The notes below the pieces were generated by a model that was not told the origin of the DNA, searched no databases, and saw only the letters and a list, made by a program, of their open reading frames with translations. This document shows positions 1-11,579 of a stretch of 64,000 nt of DNA, one piece after another (position 1 is the first letter of the stretch; each line of letters starts with the position of its first letter). The stretch is taken from positions 3,372,501 through 3,436,500 of the forward strand of contig OZ025271.1 of the NCBI GenBank assembly GCA_964019165.1, written 5' to 3'. A program made the position numbers and the translations under genes. The stretch is from Mastigias papua. Lineage: Eukaryota; Cnidaria; Scyphozoa; Rhizostomeae; Mastigiidae.

Positions 1-700
1 TGTTCATGGGGGGAGGGGGGAAGGGAAATAGGAAGAGGAGAGTTATCCACTGGCAGTAAAACAGGAATAACGTTGTTCTCCTGGATGACTAAACCGGTGG
101 TGTTCCAACTAATTTTGGCGATGATTGTAGGAGGCAGCCGGTTGACGAACAATGTGGGGACACTTTACGTCAAGCGGCTGCCTCCTGCCGTGCGAACACT
201 TCGGCAATACATAGCTTTTTCCCATATCTCATCACTTCCGAGTAATCGCTAATTCGGGCAAACTTCTGTGCTGCGAAAGCCATGTTTCCGAGGGTTCAAC
301 CGTCTTCCCGCATGACACAACCCTCAAAACCATCTCAGGATGTGGGTAACTTTAAGTTTCACCCTACAAATCAAGCTGTTTATGCTAGAAAAATAAAGGG
401 TCATTTATGCTAGAAAAATTTCTATGATACGCATCAAGTCCAGATTTCATAAAAAATTTAGAATCTCTGGTGCGTATAAAGGAATGTAATGTTGGTGCAT
501 ATAATGTTGACCTTTCGATGCGTTACAGTACATTTGTTCCCCTAAGAGCATAGCTTGCACAGTAGATGTATATGTGATGCCACAGTAAAAGCGCACTGGT
601 GATAGGTCAAGATGCGTTTCATAGGGAGAAAATAATTTTTACAGCTCACATCTTTTGCTAATGTCCTGTTGATCGTGAGTATATGACTTATCAAACTTGA
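1..700. other. No gene recognised; contains a GC-rich hairpin
   Basis: I see no convincing coding region here. The first 60 bases are purine-rich (runs of G). The only clear structure is a near-perfect inverted repeat at 130-185, listed separately. The first 350 bases are more GC-rich than the rest of the window, so a promoter or the end of a gene lying outside the window is possible but not shown. Confidence 0.4.
130..185. repeat. 18-bp inverted repeat (hairpin)
   Basis: The arms at 130-147 and 168-185 are complementary at 17 of 18 positions around a 20-base spacer. The arms begin GGAGGCAGCC and end TTGACG. The high GC content inside AT-rich DNA makes chance less likely. It could be a fragment of a fold-back transposon or a structured RNA element. 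No function is assigned. Confidence 0.6.
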
Positions 701-949
701 AGATACATGTTATCTTTAGAAAACCGAAACCAATAGGGTAGAGCAAATTTTGCATCTGGACATTTGAAAGTAGTTTTTGCAGGCAAGATGAGAAATTGGC
801 TGGCTACCTTCCATTTTTTGACATCCACTCACCTTGCTTTAGAAGATTCCTTTAATTGATATTTCATTTGAAATAGTGAGAGTTATTGCGGCCATAACTT
901 TCTTTTCTTATTCACTATATAGTCTACTATTTCAGGAGCTTCAATCTGT

Positions 950-1900
950 ATGCTTCAACTTGTTTTGCTTTTCCGAGCTCTCTCTTTTGTGTTCATTGAG
1001 CTAACCTCAGTTTCACAGATGGAATTCCATCAGCTATTTTATATGGCATATGGGAAATATTCAACGTTTGTCCACAATGTCATTGTCCTCAATGTCATTC
1101 TTCTCACACTGTCCCAATTTGATACGTGGAGCACAATTTCTTCCAATACACAGTTTACTGCCCCATGTTATATTTCCTTTTATATATGCTGCAGACCAAT
1201 AATTTTTACTCAGTTGTTTCACTGGCTAACTGAGATATTGTTTACGATTTGTTCATCTTCTCCAACTTGTTTACGGTAATGCTCAAGAAGTTCAGTATAC
1301 GACTTTTGATTGTTTCACCTCGTTCCAATATCATTTTGTTAAGATTCGGGATGCATTGTTATCTCGCCAACACAAAGTTTAATGTTTATAAATTTGACAG
1401 TGAATATTTCTCATTCAATATTAACAATCTTGATGCCCGTGTTTATTGCAATCTTTGAAAGTCAGGCCCTCTTGAGCTTGTTTTGTTCTTATTTACCCAT
1501 GTATTTTTCCATTATTGCCATTTTCTATTTATTCCATGACCCCAATAGAATTCCCAAAGAGGAAGAAGAGGAGTTTTCTATCCTTTAGCTACAAGCAGGT
1601 TAGTTATGATGGTCACTTTGATAGTAATCGATATCTCTCTACCTTTCTAACATCTATCCCTTATCCTTTTGAGACTATCTTAGTAGAACATTTGCATCAC
1701 ATTTCATTAAGTAATGCCATATTAAAAGTGTCAATTTTCACAACAGATCTTTTCATGAATTTTTTCATGCCTGTTGCAAGAATATCAGTTGACTTAGAAG
1801 GAGTGAAGTATGCAGAAGCTTTTAACATTATCCAAACATATTTTATTTCGCTTGTTTGGAGTTGAGGAAAAGAAAACGTTCCAAAATTAATGACCAAGGA
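950..1900 (-). repeat. Degenerate dispersed repeat, copy A (old pseudogene-like)
   Basis: This stretch shares patchy but collinear similarity with 20,200-20,740. Shared blocks include a CCTCGTTCCA/CCTTGTTCCA block near 1,320 and 20,515, a GATCTTGCCCG-like block near 1,430 and 20,590, and GTTATGATGG near 1,604 and 20,717. The minus strand gives short protein-like runs broken by stops, so it looks like an old coding repeat or retrogene. I cannot name the family. The open frames on the plus strand here are short and overlap one another, and I do not regard them as genes. Confidence 0.4.
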
Positions 1901-3220
1901 CAGAGATTATAGATCTTGGATGCATATAACTTTTGTAGTTGTTTTTGTGACATAATGAGATTACAGTATCTTCAAAAGCAAAAGACCAGCGATAGTTATG
2001 AGAAAAGTATCGGAAAATATGAAGTGAAGGGATTTTGAAGAAACAAGGCTACATTTCAAAAAATCATTGATGCATCTCTACCTTACATTGCACGTGTTAC
2101 ATCTGAATATCTAAGGTCTTTTATGCTAGTCATTTTACAATAACGAACTGCATTCAAGATGAGAAGGGAATACTTTTAGATCATGCGAGCTCTTGTGGAT
2201 AGAAAAGCCCAACAATAATCTATCATACGGGATATCCAATAATTCATTCATTTTTACAACAGTTGAATTTCAGTACTTCTATAAAAGTATATGTTAGCAA
2301 TGAGACATCACACAATCGCACTCTATATTTCCTTCCTTTTCTAGATGATCATGCATGCTAATAGAATCAGTCAAGTTCACCCTTTTATATTTGGTAGTTT
2401 TACACAAGTACTGTTTTGAACCAGTTGTATCCAACCAACATTGATTTCATCACATAAGAATTCTTTCAGTCTGATTGCATGAATTCAAAATGCATCCTAT
2501 TAATTGCACCAACCACTTATTCAATTTTGTAGAAAGGTATTTGCAGCCCCATTATGATTCAAGAATTATGTTCTTCATATTTTTGAACTAAAAAAATTAA
2601 AATTTTGTCTTCTCTTTTCCGCTTTTTGCTGCCTGAGCCCATGTACAATATTTATAACTGCGTATCAATTCTATCCCACATTACCCTAACAGATACCTTT
2701 TGGAAGGTACAGTTGCTTACAATGTTATTAACTGGTAATAACTGTGCAACTTTCTTTTCCATTGATTTTTGGCTTATTTTAATTGAAAATTCATATTGCC
2801 TGTACACAATGAGAGTAAACTCGATCTTATGGCTGAGACGCATAAGAGGAGCCGCTACTCGTTCTAGAACAGTCAGTGAATCTATATATATTTTATACCG
2901 CTAGACAATAGCATGCTCCAAGTTTTGCCTGGTGACTTTCTAATACAGTCTTCTGCTATCTTATGGCAATTGAAAATCTGACGCAGAGACAAACTTTAAT
3001 GCACATTCTAGTGAATGATGGCTTAACAAAGCAATGTGTGCTCTTGCGGAGAACAACATCGTTTCAAAGATTCTGACAAGAAAGCACAACCCATTCAGTA
3101 CATTTAATACCACTATCTTCCCTTAAAGCACATGATTCACTCTTCACTCTCCCTCACATGAGCAATCCTTTTCAGGCGCAATGCAACACATTATAGGCCG
3201 ACTGACTGATAGCATAGACT
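1900..3220. other. No gene recognised
   Basis: AT-rich, no conserved protein motif on either strand, no tandem repeat of note. The short open frames around 2,600-2,900 have no recognisable domain. Confidence 0.4.
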
Positions 3221-3227
3221 CTGATAC

Positions 3228-4365
3228 TTAGCGAATTACATTGTCAATTAGGCACCTGGCAATTATTTTTTTTTTAGTATGTAATGTCAGGAAAAGGCCA
3301 ATAGAGCCTATAGCACAGCCCTGACAAAGGAAGAAAGAGAAAGGAAAGTTAATTAGATAGGGAGATGAGATCCAGTTTGTTGAAGTTAGATTTGAAGGAA
3401 GAGAAGTTGTAGGATTCAGGAAATGAATTGGAAGGTAAGGTGTTCCAAAGTTTACTAGTTCTTGGAATGAAAGACGATTTGTGGGAAAGAGTTCGTGGAT
3501 TAGATAGTATGACTTGGAAAGGGTGTGATTGACTAGAGCGTCTTGTAGATCAAACATGCTTCAAGGGGTCAGGATTAATACTCTTGATTTCCAGTGAGCA
3601 ATGTCCATGAAAATATCGATAGAAAATGGACAGATCTGCAACCAGACGACGATGAGAGAGAGAGAGATTGGAGAGATTTGGTGAGGCTTGAATTATTTAT
3701 GAGACGAATGGCTTTGGAATGGACTTTGTCAAGAAGATGTAGAGAAGATCTGGGCGCACCACCCCAAACATGGGAGCAGTACTCCAGAGAAGGACGAATC
3801 TGAGATTTGTATATAGTCAGTAGCTAAGAAGGAGAGAAAAAGCCACGGGCTCTAGAAAGGAAGCCAAGTTTCTGAGATGCATGTTTAGCAGTGGAGTGGA
3901 TGTGGGTTTTCCAAGAAAGATTGGATGACACTGAAAGACCAAGTTGAGTGAAAGAAGACAGAATGTCCAGTTCATGGCCACTCATGAATACAGGGGGAAA
4001 TCTTGATGATGTTTACTTGAAATAACAACCTGTGTCGTCTTTCCATGATTAAACATAACACGGTTATCATTACCCCACATCTCTATGGTTGACAAGTCAT
4101 TTGTGAGAAGTGAAGCTGAGGTGTTACGATAGGAAGAGACATTAGAGTGGGAAAGATTTGGTGAATTAGATGAAAAAGATGAACTTAGATAAATATCATC
4201 CGCAAAAGAGTACATACTAGAAGATGTAGAGAAAAGTAGGTCATTTATGAAGAGGATGAATAAAACAGGCGAGATGTGAATTTGAGAACGATGAGCATAA
4301 AACCCGGCATTTTGAGGGAGAACCATACCATTCACTGGTTCACGCAATATACCTAAGAAAGGCAA
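3228..4365 (-). pseudogene. Decayed LINE reverse transcriptase, 3' half
   Basis: Reading the minus strand from 4,365 down, there is an RT core piece with a PVLFILFINDLL block followed by FADD, the catalytic-site motif of non-LTR reverse transcriptases (usually YADD or FADD). It continues through stops and frameshifts into the typical LINE C-terminal region (a KTHIH block, an EYCSHVWGGAP block near 3,780, and QLVSH-type arginine-rich text). The segment 3,228-3,557 is the terminal part. The N-terminal endonuclease is absent, so this is a 5'-truncated copy. Jockey-like affinity is my inference only. The plus-strand frame at 3,594-3,803 is its antisense shadow. Confidence 0.75.
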
Positions 4366-4379
4366 GCCCTTAACCTCAC

Positions 4380-5930
4380 AGTTTTAACCAATATTACACA
4401 ATGAGCTATAGGCTATGTATTGTACAATAGGAAAGCGAGTGGACCATATATGAGCAATACGACCAGCGGACCATATATGGTCGTCTGACTGACTTTGAAC
4501 TATTTCCAACATTGATTTTATTCATAAACATCTAGCAAATATTATATTCTGAAGATCATATTGTATTGAATAATAGTAGCAGCCATTTCTCACCAGCTAG
4601 GGAAGGAAAACGAGCATAGCTGGGCAATTCACTAACCTCGAGCCATATACGGCCTACTGGATGACTCTGACGGGCCATTGACAGGCTACGTATACAATAT
4701 GCATATTATCTAATTCGCTCCGATGCATGGACTCAATGCTTTAATATTCACGTTTTCTAATTAAATCACAAAAATATCAACTCATTGTAAAATCAAGTTT
4801 AGATTTTCCAGCCAGAACTTGTACAATATATTCTGTTGATAATGACATCAATATTGAAAACTTTTTGCGGTTACCGGTTACCGTTTAGATCCAATGGTCC
4901 ACTACAATGTTACCATGTTACCGCTATTTTTTCTGATAAGGTTTGCCAGAAAATTTTAGGTCTTTACATTCACTAAACGTAGCCTCATTCAACCCTGTGT
5001 ATTGTTGAGTAGCATTCAGGCCTAGCGTTTGGCCACATAGCAACTCCGTAATCGCATTTGGTGGCCATATGACATTTAGTACGCTTTGGTAGAATTATTT
5101 GCAAGCTAAAAGATAAATAAGAACAATTTTGTTCTAACAACTTAGTAGGGAGTGATGTGACTATTTCATAACTATAGCTAATATTATTTCATAACTATAG
5201 TTAATATTATAATAGTATATTAACATATTATAGCAATATTAAGTCGAAGAATTTTTATGGACAAATCTATAGGTCATTAACATGGAAACGTTGTAGCGAA
5301 GAAGCAGAATTCAGTTTAGTTTAATCAATATCTTGCAGCTATTAACCATCAATATCTATCATCAACCATCAGTCATACTAGTGAAACTTGGGTAACTGTG
5401 CTAAAGATGGTAACCTATAGGTAATCTCCTAAACAAGAATCCTATGTTCTGCATAAAGCAAATTCTGAGAAAAGTGTATGTTGATAACTTTATCCTCCGA
5501 TGTAAAATCGATTTGATGACATGGGCTGAATTACAGAAAAGAGCAGACTCTAAAAGAACAATTTAGGCGTAGTCCGTATGGCAAAATATAGCTTTATCAG
5601 CGGTTCAAGTTTGTTAAGGGAAGTAAAACGGGAGACAGGAACAAAGACAACAACTATGAAAATACGGGGTAAGCAAACTGGAGCAACGGTCCGAATCAGA
5701 ATATCCCTAAAACAGTCCGCCTCTATTGAAAACCCCGACGGAGCAAACATATAGGATAACCAACATTCCTAGTTCATTACATCTGCTACTATTATTTGCA
5801 ATGTGGCTAACATCCTAGTTTATCAAAGGTTCTAGATACAAGCATGTTTTAATCTTAAAGTCACTGGACGGGCAGAGAGGGGTTATATCTTTTACTCCAG
5901 CAAGCAAGGCCAATTTAACCAAGCAACTTT
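4380..5930. other. No gene recognised; short tandem duplication
   Basis: No coding signal seen. Around 5,162-5,215 a 26-base AT-rich unit (ATTTCATAACTATAG followed by TAATATT) is present twice in tandem. Around 4,440-4,500 the palindromic word CCATATATGG recurs. Neither is assigned a function. Confidence 0.4.
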
Positions 5931-5936
5931 ACCCTC

Positions 5937-6400
5937 TTACCTAGTAAAACAAAGTGCTCCTACGAGCATCAGGAAAACAAACATCACAGTGAGAGAACAG
6001 CTAACTCGCATGTGTAAACATTTTAATCCTAAAATGGAAAGTGATTCGGCGATAGGGCATCATCTCATAAAAACTCCAGAATGCGCCACAACGTATGCAA
6101 TTTTCGGATCATTGGGCAAGCAAGATCATCCTTCCATTTAAGTACTTTGTAATCAGTGTACATTAGGGCTCAAAACCCAATCGTATATAAACAAAAAGAG
6201 TCAATTTTTTTATTTGGAATCTATTGGCAAACGATAGTGATTAGGTGCCCATTGGCAAATCATATGGCCAACTAGACGCATAATTCATCACAGCATGTGC
6301 ATTTGCATCGAGCTATATATTTCTGTTCATCTTTCGGTCGTTAAACGACGGTTCATTCTCTGATGAGAGCTTATTCTGTTACTTTATCTGTTGAGAAAGA
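5937..6400 (+). mobile_element. Penelope-like element remnant (GIY-YIG end and 3' region)
   Basis: This stretch aligns base for base, with decay, to the better preserved PLE at 45.3-45.95 kb. Matching blocks are TACGAGCATCAGGA near 5,960, AGTGATTCGGC near 6,040, the TGGCAAATCATA block near 6,255 and the CTATATATTTC...TTTCGGTCGTTA block near 6,313-6,350. The frame is broken. The downstream part keeps a CTGATGA box at 6,360-6,366, the conserved core of the hammerhead ribozyme in the 45-kb copy, but the second core strand (GAAA) is not recognisable here. It is an inactive fragment. Confidence 0.75.
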
Positions 6401-6559
6401 ACCTTACGCCTTGAAGCAACTGACACTGCATCCATTCATACATAACTAGGATTTTTCCTACTCAGCCAATGTTTGCCCACTGAGGACCTGTTTGATACCC
6501 CTTAAAGATCTAGACTTATAACCGATCTTACAGCCACAAATTGTAAATGAATCTTAAGG

Positions 6560-7935
6560 AGTCGTAGGTCGAAGGTACCAATAGGATTTGGATTCATGAA
6601 TCATTCATTCGCTTAAATTGCCTTAGTGTGTGGTGTCACCCATTCTGATTGTAACGCATATATACGGTTTCGAAAACATCAATCTCATTTAAACCACAGA
6701 GTCAAATTCCAGAAGTGATAAGCGATATACCCAACGTACATCAATGGTTATCATATATTAAGATTCAAATCTTTTTTCTGCTTTCTGATTCAAACATTTA
6801 GCTAGTCGTAACTGAACTTAGTTTACTTATTCTAAGATAACATGATCATACACAAATTCGAAACTAGGTGAAACTTTATAAGGAAACAGCCTTTAATAAG
6901 CATTATTACAAGCAATGACGTCTGGACAGCTCAGTATAAGATTACAAAGCTACACCAAAAAAATATAGGCAAAATCAATTGCTGGCAAATATCCTGTGCT
7001 TGTGTATATAGCTTCATTTAACCCCCATTTGTCGGCAAGACCTAGATGATTTACTGGATAAGAGAGTTGATTCTTTTCGCTCGTGTGAATTCAGCTGATG
7101 CTACCTAAGTCATGAATGAATTTTTCGGGAAATCGTGTCTTCAGACTGGCACACTCGGCAACCCATAAAATTGATGGTAAAAATGACACAGTCTTAAACT
7201 CTTAGTTTCAATTTAGTACTTAATGACCTATTTTAAACTGCAGCAGTAAACAAAGTGTCTCCAAAATAGAGCAACAATATTACAAACACTGGTAAGACTT
7301 GTGATGAGTGAATAAAACGTTCTCAAGACTCATTTTGAAGTGGAGTTCACTGAACAAGTAGGCATAACAGTCTAATTCAAACTTCTGTTAAGAAGCAAAA
7401 GCAATGTCTGCTAAAAGAGAAAATCTCCAGAGTCTTGATTATATCAAACCAATTTTTGATTCCTCCCTCCTGTTCAGAATAGCGTGAAGAAATATTTGGT
7501 GATGTTTTCATCAACTAGTCAATTTCAAATCATTAGCGAGCAAAAGCTATTGTCACTGCGGTAGGGCCAAATTTGATTGATTGTGAAATTGTCTGAAATA
7601 ACATGGCACCAATGCTATCACCCTGCTGACTAATCAACTATACTCACATGGTACAATTACAAGATTTTGATCAATACCCAGTGCTGTTCCTTTGACATTC
7701 AACACTGCTGGACAACAGTCTTGACAGTGAAGCAAGTAACATTAAGTTGTGGACATATCTCCACAAACTACGAAATTGTATGATAGTCCTCCAATATCCA
7801 CACAGGTAATCCATCTCTTGGCTTTGACCAGTCGATAACACTAAATAGGGTATTTGTGTCGAAAATATCCAGATTGTAGAGTTATTTGTGAATTCATCTG
7901 GATACATTAAGACATTCTATGATTGACCTCGATTG
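6560..7935 (-). repeat. Degenerate exon-like repeat unit (family X, copy 1)
   Basis: Two blocks here match the family X units at 10.5-11.5 kb. The first (7,560-7,930) shares the TCCAGATTGTAGAGTTATT box, the CAGTCGATAACA box and the CTGCTGACTAATC box with 11,040-11,370. The second (6,560-6,790) shares GGTTTCGAAAACA and a CAAATTCCAGAAGTGATAAG block with 23,790-23,860. About 800 bases between the blocks have no counterpart in the other copies, so an insertion is likely. On the minus strand the blocks translate to protein-like pieces with stops. I cannot name the protein; it may be a relic of a tandem gene or exon array. Confidence 0.45.
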
Positions 7936-8179
7936 CATGATTAATCCCAATGCATATAACCCGTAGCCAGGGTGTTTCTGTAATGGGACACAGCATGGCA
8001 CCATGGCAACATGGCACTCGACAGTCCACTGAGATTTGGGAAGGTTGATCGTGTCATTTAGCAATTTAGGAGGGCCCATGATTGTAGGGCTTGATGCAAT
8101 AGAATATTTCAAAACTTTACTTTTTGGAATAGCTAACAGTGCATCTCCTAGACTACAATTCTGCAAAATTGGCACAGAC

Positions 8180-8760
8180 GCAATTGCGAATTTTTATTAG
8201 AAGCTGTTAGGCTAGGGGGTCAACAGTGAATAAGTGGGCGGGTCTAGGGATATGCTCGCTCTACATAAAAGCGGAGCAAATGAATTCATTGAAGCATAAG
8301 TGAGAGATTTTGATAGGTATTATAACATTTAAAAAGCAATCAAAACTAGGACAGCCTAAACAAAAATAGCCCCGTTTAGTGATGAACGAGGGCGTACTAT
8401 TGTTGGGTGGGACAGGGAAGAAAATCTTTATAACTTACCCTCCAGATTGGCTGGAGTAGCACCTCTCAGACCAAATTATTATCCAAATGGTATAGTGCTC
8501 AGGTGCGAACCTAGGAAAAATCTGCAGTGAAAAATCAAATAGCCAGGAAATACAATTTCGTTGTAAGAACATGATGGCTAAATCCCCAGCCTCTCAGAAG
8601 GAGCGTTTTTTTGCTTATTACTATATACAATAAGCAGCAACTCAAGCTCACCTTCAATTCAAGTTCAGAGCTGGATAAAGACTGTTTTTATGAAATAGTG
8701 AATAGGGTAGGGTGTTTATATTATTGGAGGGTGTTACACCAGTCATTGCGCCTGCTTATT
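8180..8760. other. No gene recognised
   Basis: Non-coding AT-rich sequence between family X copy 1 and the next LINE. No repeat or motif identified. Confidence 0.35.
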
Positions 8761-8769
8761 CGCGCCCAC

Positions 8770-10117
8770 GCTTAATGGGGATGTTATCTATCACATACCA
8801 GCTAAAATATGCGAATTCAGTCAAAAAATCAGTTTATCAAATTTAATGGAAAAATTAGAATCCGTTCAGTACTCTGCTGCCCGCGCTGTAACAGGGACTT
8901 GGAAGGGAACATCACGCGAAAAGCTGTACATTGAACTTGGCTGGGAGTCGCTGAGCTCCCGAAGATGGAGTAGACGCCTAACCTTGTTCTATAAGATTTT
9001 GAATAATCTCACACCCTTGTACACAAAAGAACCGATCCCACAGTCTCATCAGTCAAATTACTCTCTTCGCAACCAGAATGTCGTTGGGCGGATAAGGGTA
9101 AGAACCGAGCAATTTCAATCCGGCTTTTATCCCAACTGCTTACATGAATGGAACAAGCTTGATCCAGAAATTAGGCATGCACCGTCTGTTGCTGTTTTTA
9201 AGAGAAAGCTTTTGTCAATAATTCGCCCCCCTGCAAAATCTGTATTTGGTATTCATGACCCAGTAGGCTTAACATATCTTACCCAAATAAGGGTCGGTCT
9301 CAGTAAATTAAAGTTTCACAAATTCAGTCATAATTTTCGAGATGCCATTGACCCAATGTGCCCAACGAACGATGGCATTGAGGATACGGAGCACTTTTTG
9401 TTGCTCTGCCCTTCATTTGACATTCAACGACGAGACCTTCTCGCTGGAGTTTCGGAATTATTGCGACCATATGTTCGAATAAACAGCCTCCCAAATAATG
9501 CGCTGGTCCAAATTTTATTGTATGGTGGTAAAGACCTTCCTACTGATATTAATAAAAACGTACTAAAATCAACTCTAAATTTCATTCACCAAACAGGTAG
9601 GTTCAACTGAAATGGTTTAAAGTAGCCGCTATACCCCCCCCGCAAAGTCTCCTTTTTCCCCCTTTATTTGTTTTCCAGTTCCTTGAGTCTGTTTCGCAGT
9701 GGATTCCAGACAGTTTATCTACACTATATCGTGATCCATATCGTGATCCATAAACCCAGAAAACTTGGAGGCGCGGTGTCATGGGCAGTGGGAACTCCGG
9801 GGGGAGGCAGGAACAGCAGCAATTATTGCTGTTGTTGGTTGCTCTCTCGGCCGGAGTTTCTATTGTTCAGCATCAGGAGCCTCCGTCGCTGGTCTGGTGC
9901 CGGGTGTGAAACAGACTCCAGGATCTGTCAGTATCGTATAGTGTGTGTATCGCTCTGTGGGTGTGTATTTAGTTCAATTGTATGTCTTAATGTGTTGCCA
10001 TGGGGCAGACATCGTCTTTTGCTCCCCATGGTATAGTTCCTTGTAGTATTGTATAGTAATTAGAGTATAGTAGAATGTAGCATTATATTGTAACTTTTTA
10101 TATTGATATAAGAAAAA
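8770..10117 (+). mobile_element. 5'-truncated LINE with intact RT C-terminal region and 3' UTR
   Basis: The open frame 8,846-9,610 (254 aa) is the post-RT region of a non-LTR retrotransposon. It has the LESVQYSAARAVTG block typical of the RT thumb and a C-terminal cysteine-histidine cluster (MCPTN...EHFLLLCP, residues about 170-190), the zinc-knuckle-like end of many LINE ORF2 proteins. The frame reads open upstream to about 8,775 with related text, where the copy is truncated. Downstream, 9,610-10,117 is non-coding, with a C-rich tract and an A-rich end near 10,111-10,120, consistent with a LINE 3' UTR. The RT core and endonuclease are missing, so it cannot move by itself. Confidence 0.8.
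8846..9610 (+). pseudogene. LINE ORF2 C-terminal fragment, 254 codons open
   Basis: This is the uninterrupted coding part of the truncated LINE. The start methionine is an internal residue of ORF2 rather than a true start, since related sequence continues upstream in frame. The end is a natural stop, just after a TGRFN tail. The open frame suggests a relatively young insertion compared with the other decayed copies in the window. The C-terminal motif CP...H...CP resembles a CCHC-type knuckle. It is not a host gene. Confidence 0.8.
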
Positions 10118-10499
10118 AAACGCTTAATAGTATGTTCCTCAAGTGTGGATCAACCAAAAAGTCTACAATAAACTATAAAATACAGAGGAAAAACATTTCT
10201 TAGATAATGATTGTGTTTAGCGCTCTCATCTCTAGTAGCACCATACCTTTTATCATGTCTCTTCGAAAACATCGACAAATAAACGAGCAAATTAGATAGC
10301 AACTTGACTTCCAAAGAGTAAAATGCAAGTAAAGTATTTGCTTCTATTAGAATTTTGCTTTTATATGAGAGATGAGCAAAGCCATACTCTCTATTTACTG
10401 TCAGTGTGGGGACAGAGGGACGACTCAAATCAGTTCAAATCGGAAGGATTATGAAATGTAGGTAATGTTGAGAGTGGAAGACTAGAAAAACGAGAATAA

Positions 10500-11535
10500 A
10501 TGAGCTAATTTATGTGTGCATGTCTTCTACTCACCCTAAGAAACATTTTAGAAGACAGTCTGTTTGCAATCAAACCTAATCCGACAAATGCCAAAATGAA
10601 GCAACAATATTGGATTGCAATACAGTATTTTTCTCGGAGTATTGACACAGATTTTATAGATATAGGGCATGCTCCAGGCTCTCTGACTATGAGCCAGTAT
10701 ATAATCCATCTCGCAGCCTTGAACCGTCGATAACAATTAGGTATTTTCAAGCGGCTCGAACTGAATTCAAAGAGTAGAATTAGTACCTTGATGTCCGGAT
10801 GAATCATTAAGTAGCTTAAAATCTTATACCATATGTTTTAATAACGCCTGTCAGACTTAACTATTTATATGGACTTGTGCGCTACTAACCATGAAAAGTA
10901 AAGTTTCGAAAACACTAATCTTGCCAGAGTAACACAATGTCAAATTCCGAAGTTGACATGAAGCACGTACAGGTATAATGTACGCTAGCCTTTTTCCCAG
11001 GCTATTGTTGCTGAGGTAGGGCAAACATAGATTGATTATGAAATTGTCTGAAAATAAAAAGACACCAATACTACAACCAACCCTGCTGACTAATCGACTA
11101 TACTTGCGTGGTACAACTACATGATATTCATCAATAACCAATGCTGTTCCTTTCACATTCAACCCTACGGTAGTACTATCTTGATTTTGAATCAAACTCT
11201 AAAGATGTGTAGCTAACCTGTGGACATATCTGCACAATTTAAGAAATTATATGATTGTCTTCGACTAACCATACATAGAACCCATATCCTGGTTTTGAAC
11301 AGTCGATAACAATAAATAGAGTATTTTTAATAGGGTCGAACATATCCAGATTGTAGAGTTATTGTTTTGATGCTTGCATGAATCATTAATGAACTTAAAT
11401 TTTCATAACGTATATTGTTAGCATGCCTGTCAGACGTAGCCTTTGAACTGGACCTGCCAGCTACAAGCAACAATAAGTACAGTTTCGAAAATAATAACCT
11501 TGCCATATAGCCAGTGTGTGTCGTAATGTGTCGGG
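10500..11535 (-). repeat. Two tandem degenerate exon-like units (family X, copies 2 and 3)
   Basis: Read on the minus strand, one unit runs about 11,530 to 10,890 and the next from about 10,890 to 10,500. Both contain, in the same order, a TTTCGAAAC box, an AATGATTCATGCAAG/AATGATTCATCCGG box, a run of AACTCTACAATCTGG type, and a TTATCGACTGTTCAA/TTATCGACGGTTCAA box. The first unit also keeps a longer reading run of about 110 residues at 10,857-11,195 (VKGTALVIDEYHVVVP, then RNLTLCYSGKISVFETLL). The pattern suggests tandem duplication of an exon or small gene followed by decay. Protein family unknown. Confidence 0.5.
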
Positions 11536-11579
11536 ACAACACTCCTGTATCGTTGGTACCGGCAGCAGCCGGCAAAGCG

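Noticed and set aside
950..1865. Chain of overlapping plus-strand open frames
   Set aside because: No domain, no splice support, and the paired repeat at 20 kb suggests the minus strand was the coding one.
3594..3803. Plus-strand open frame rich in charged residues
   Set aside because: Antisense of the decayed LINE on the minus strand, whose conserved blocks read better.
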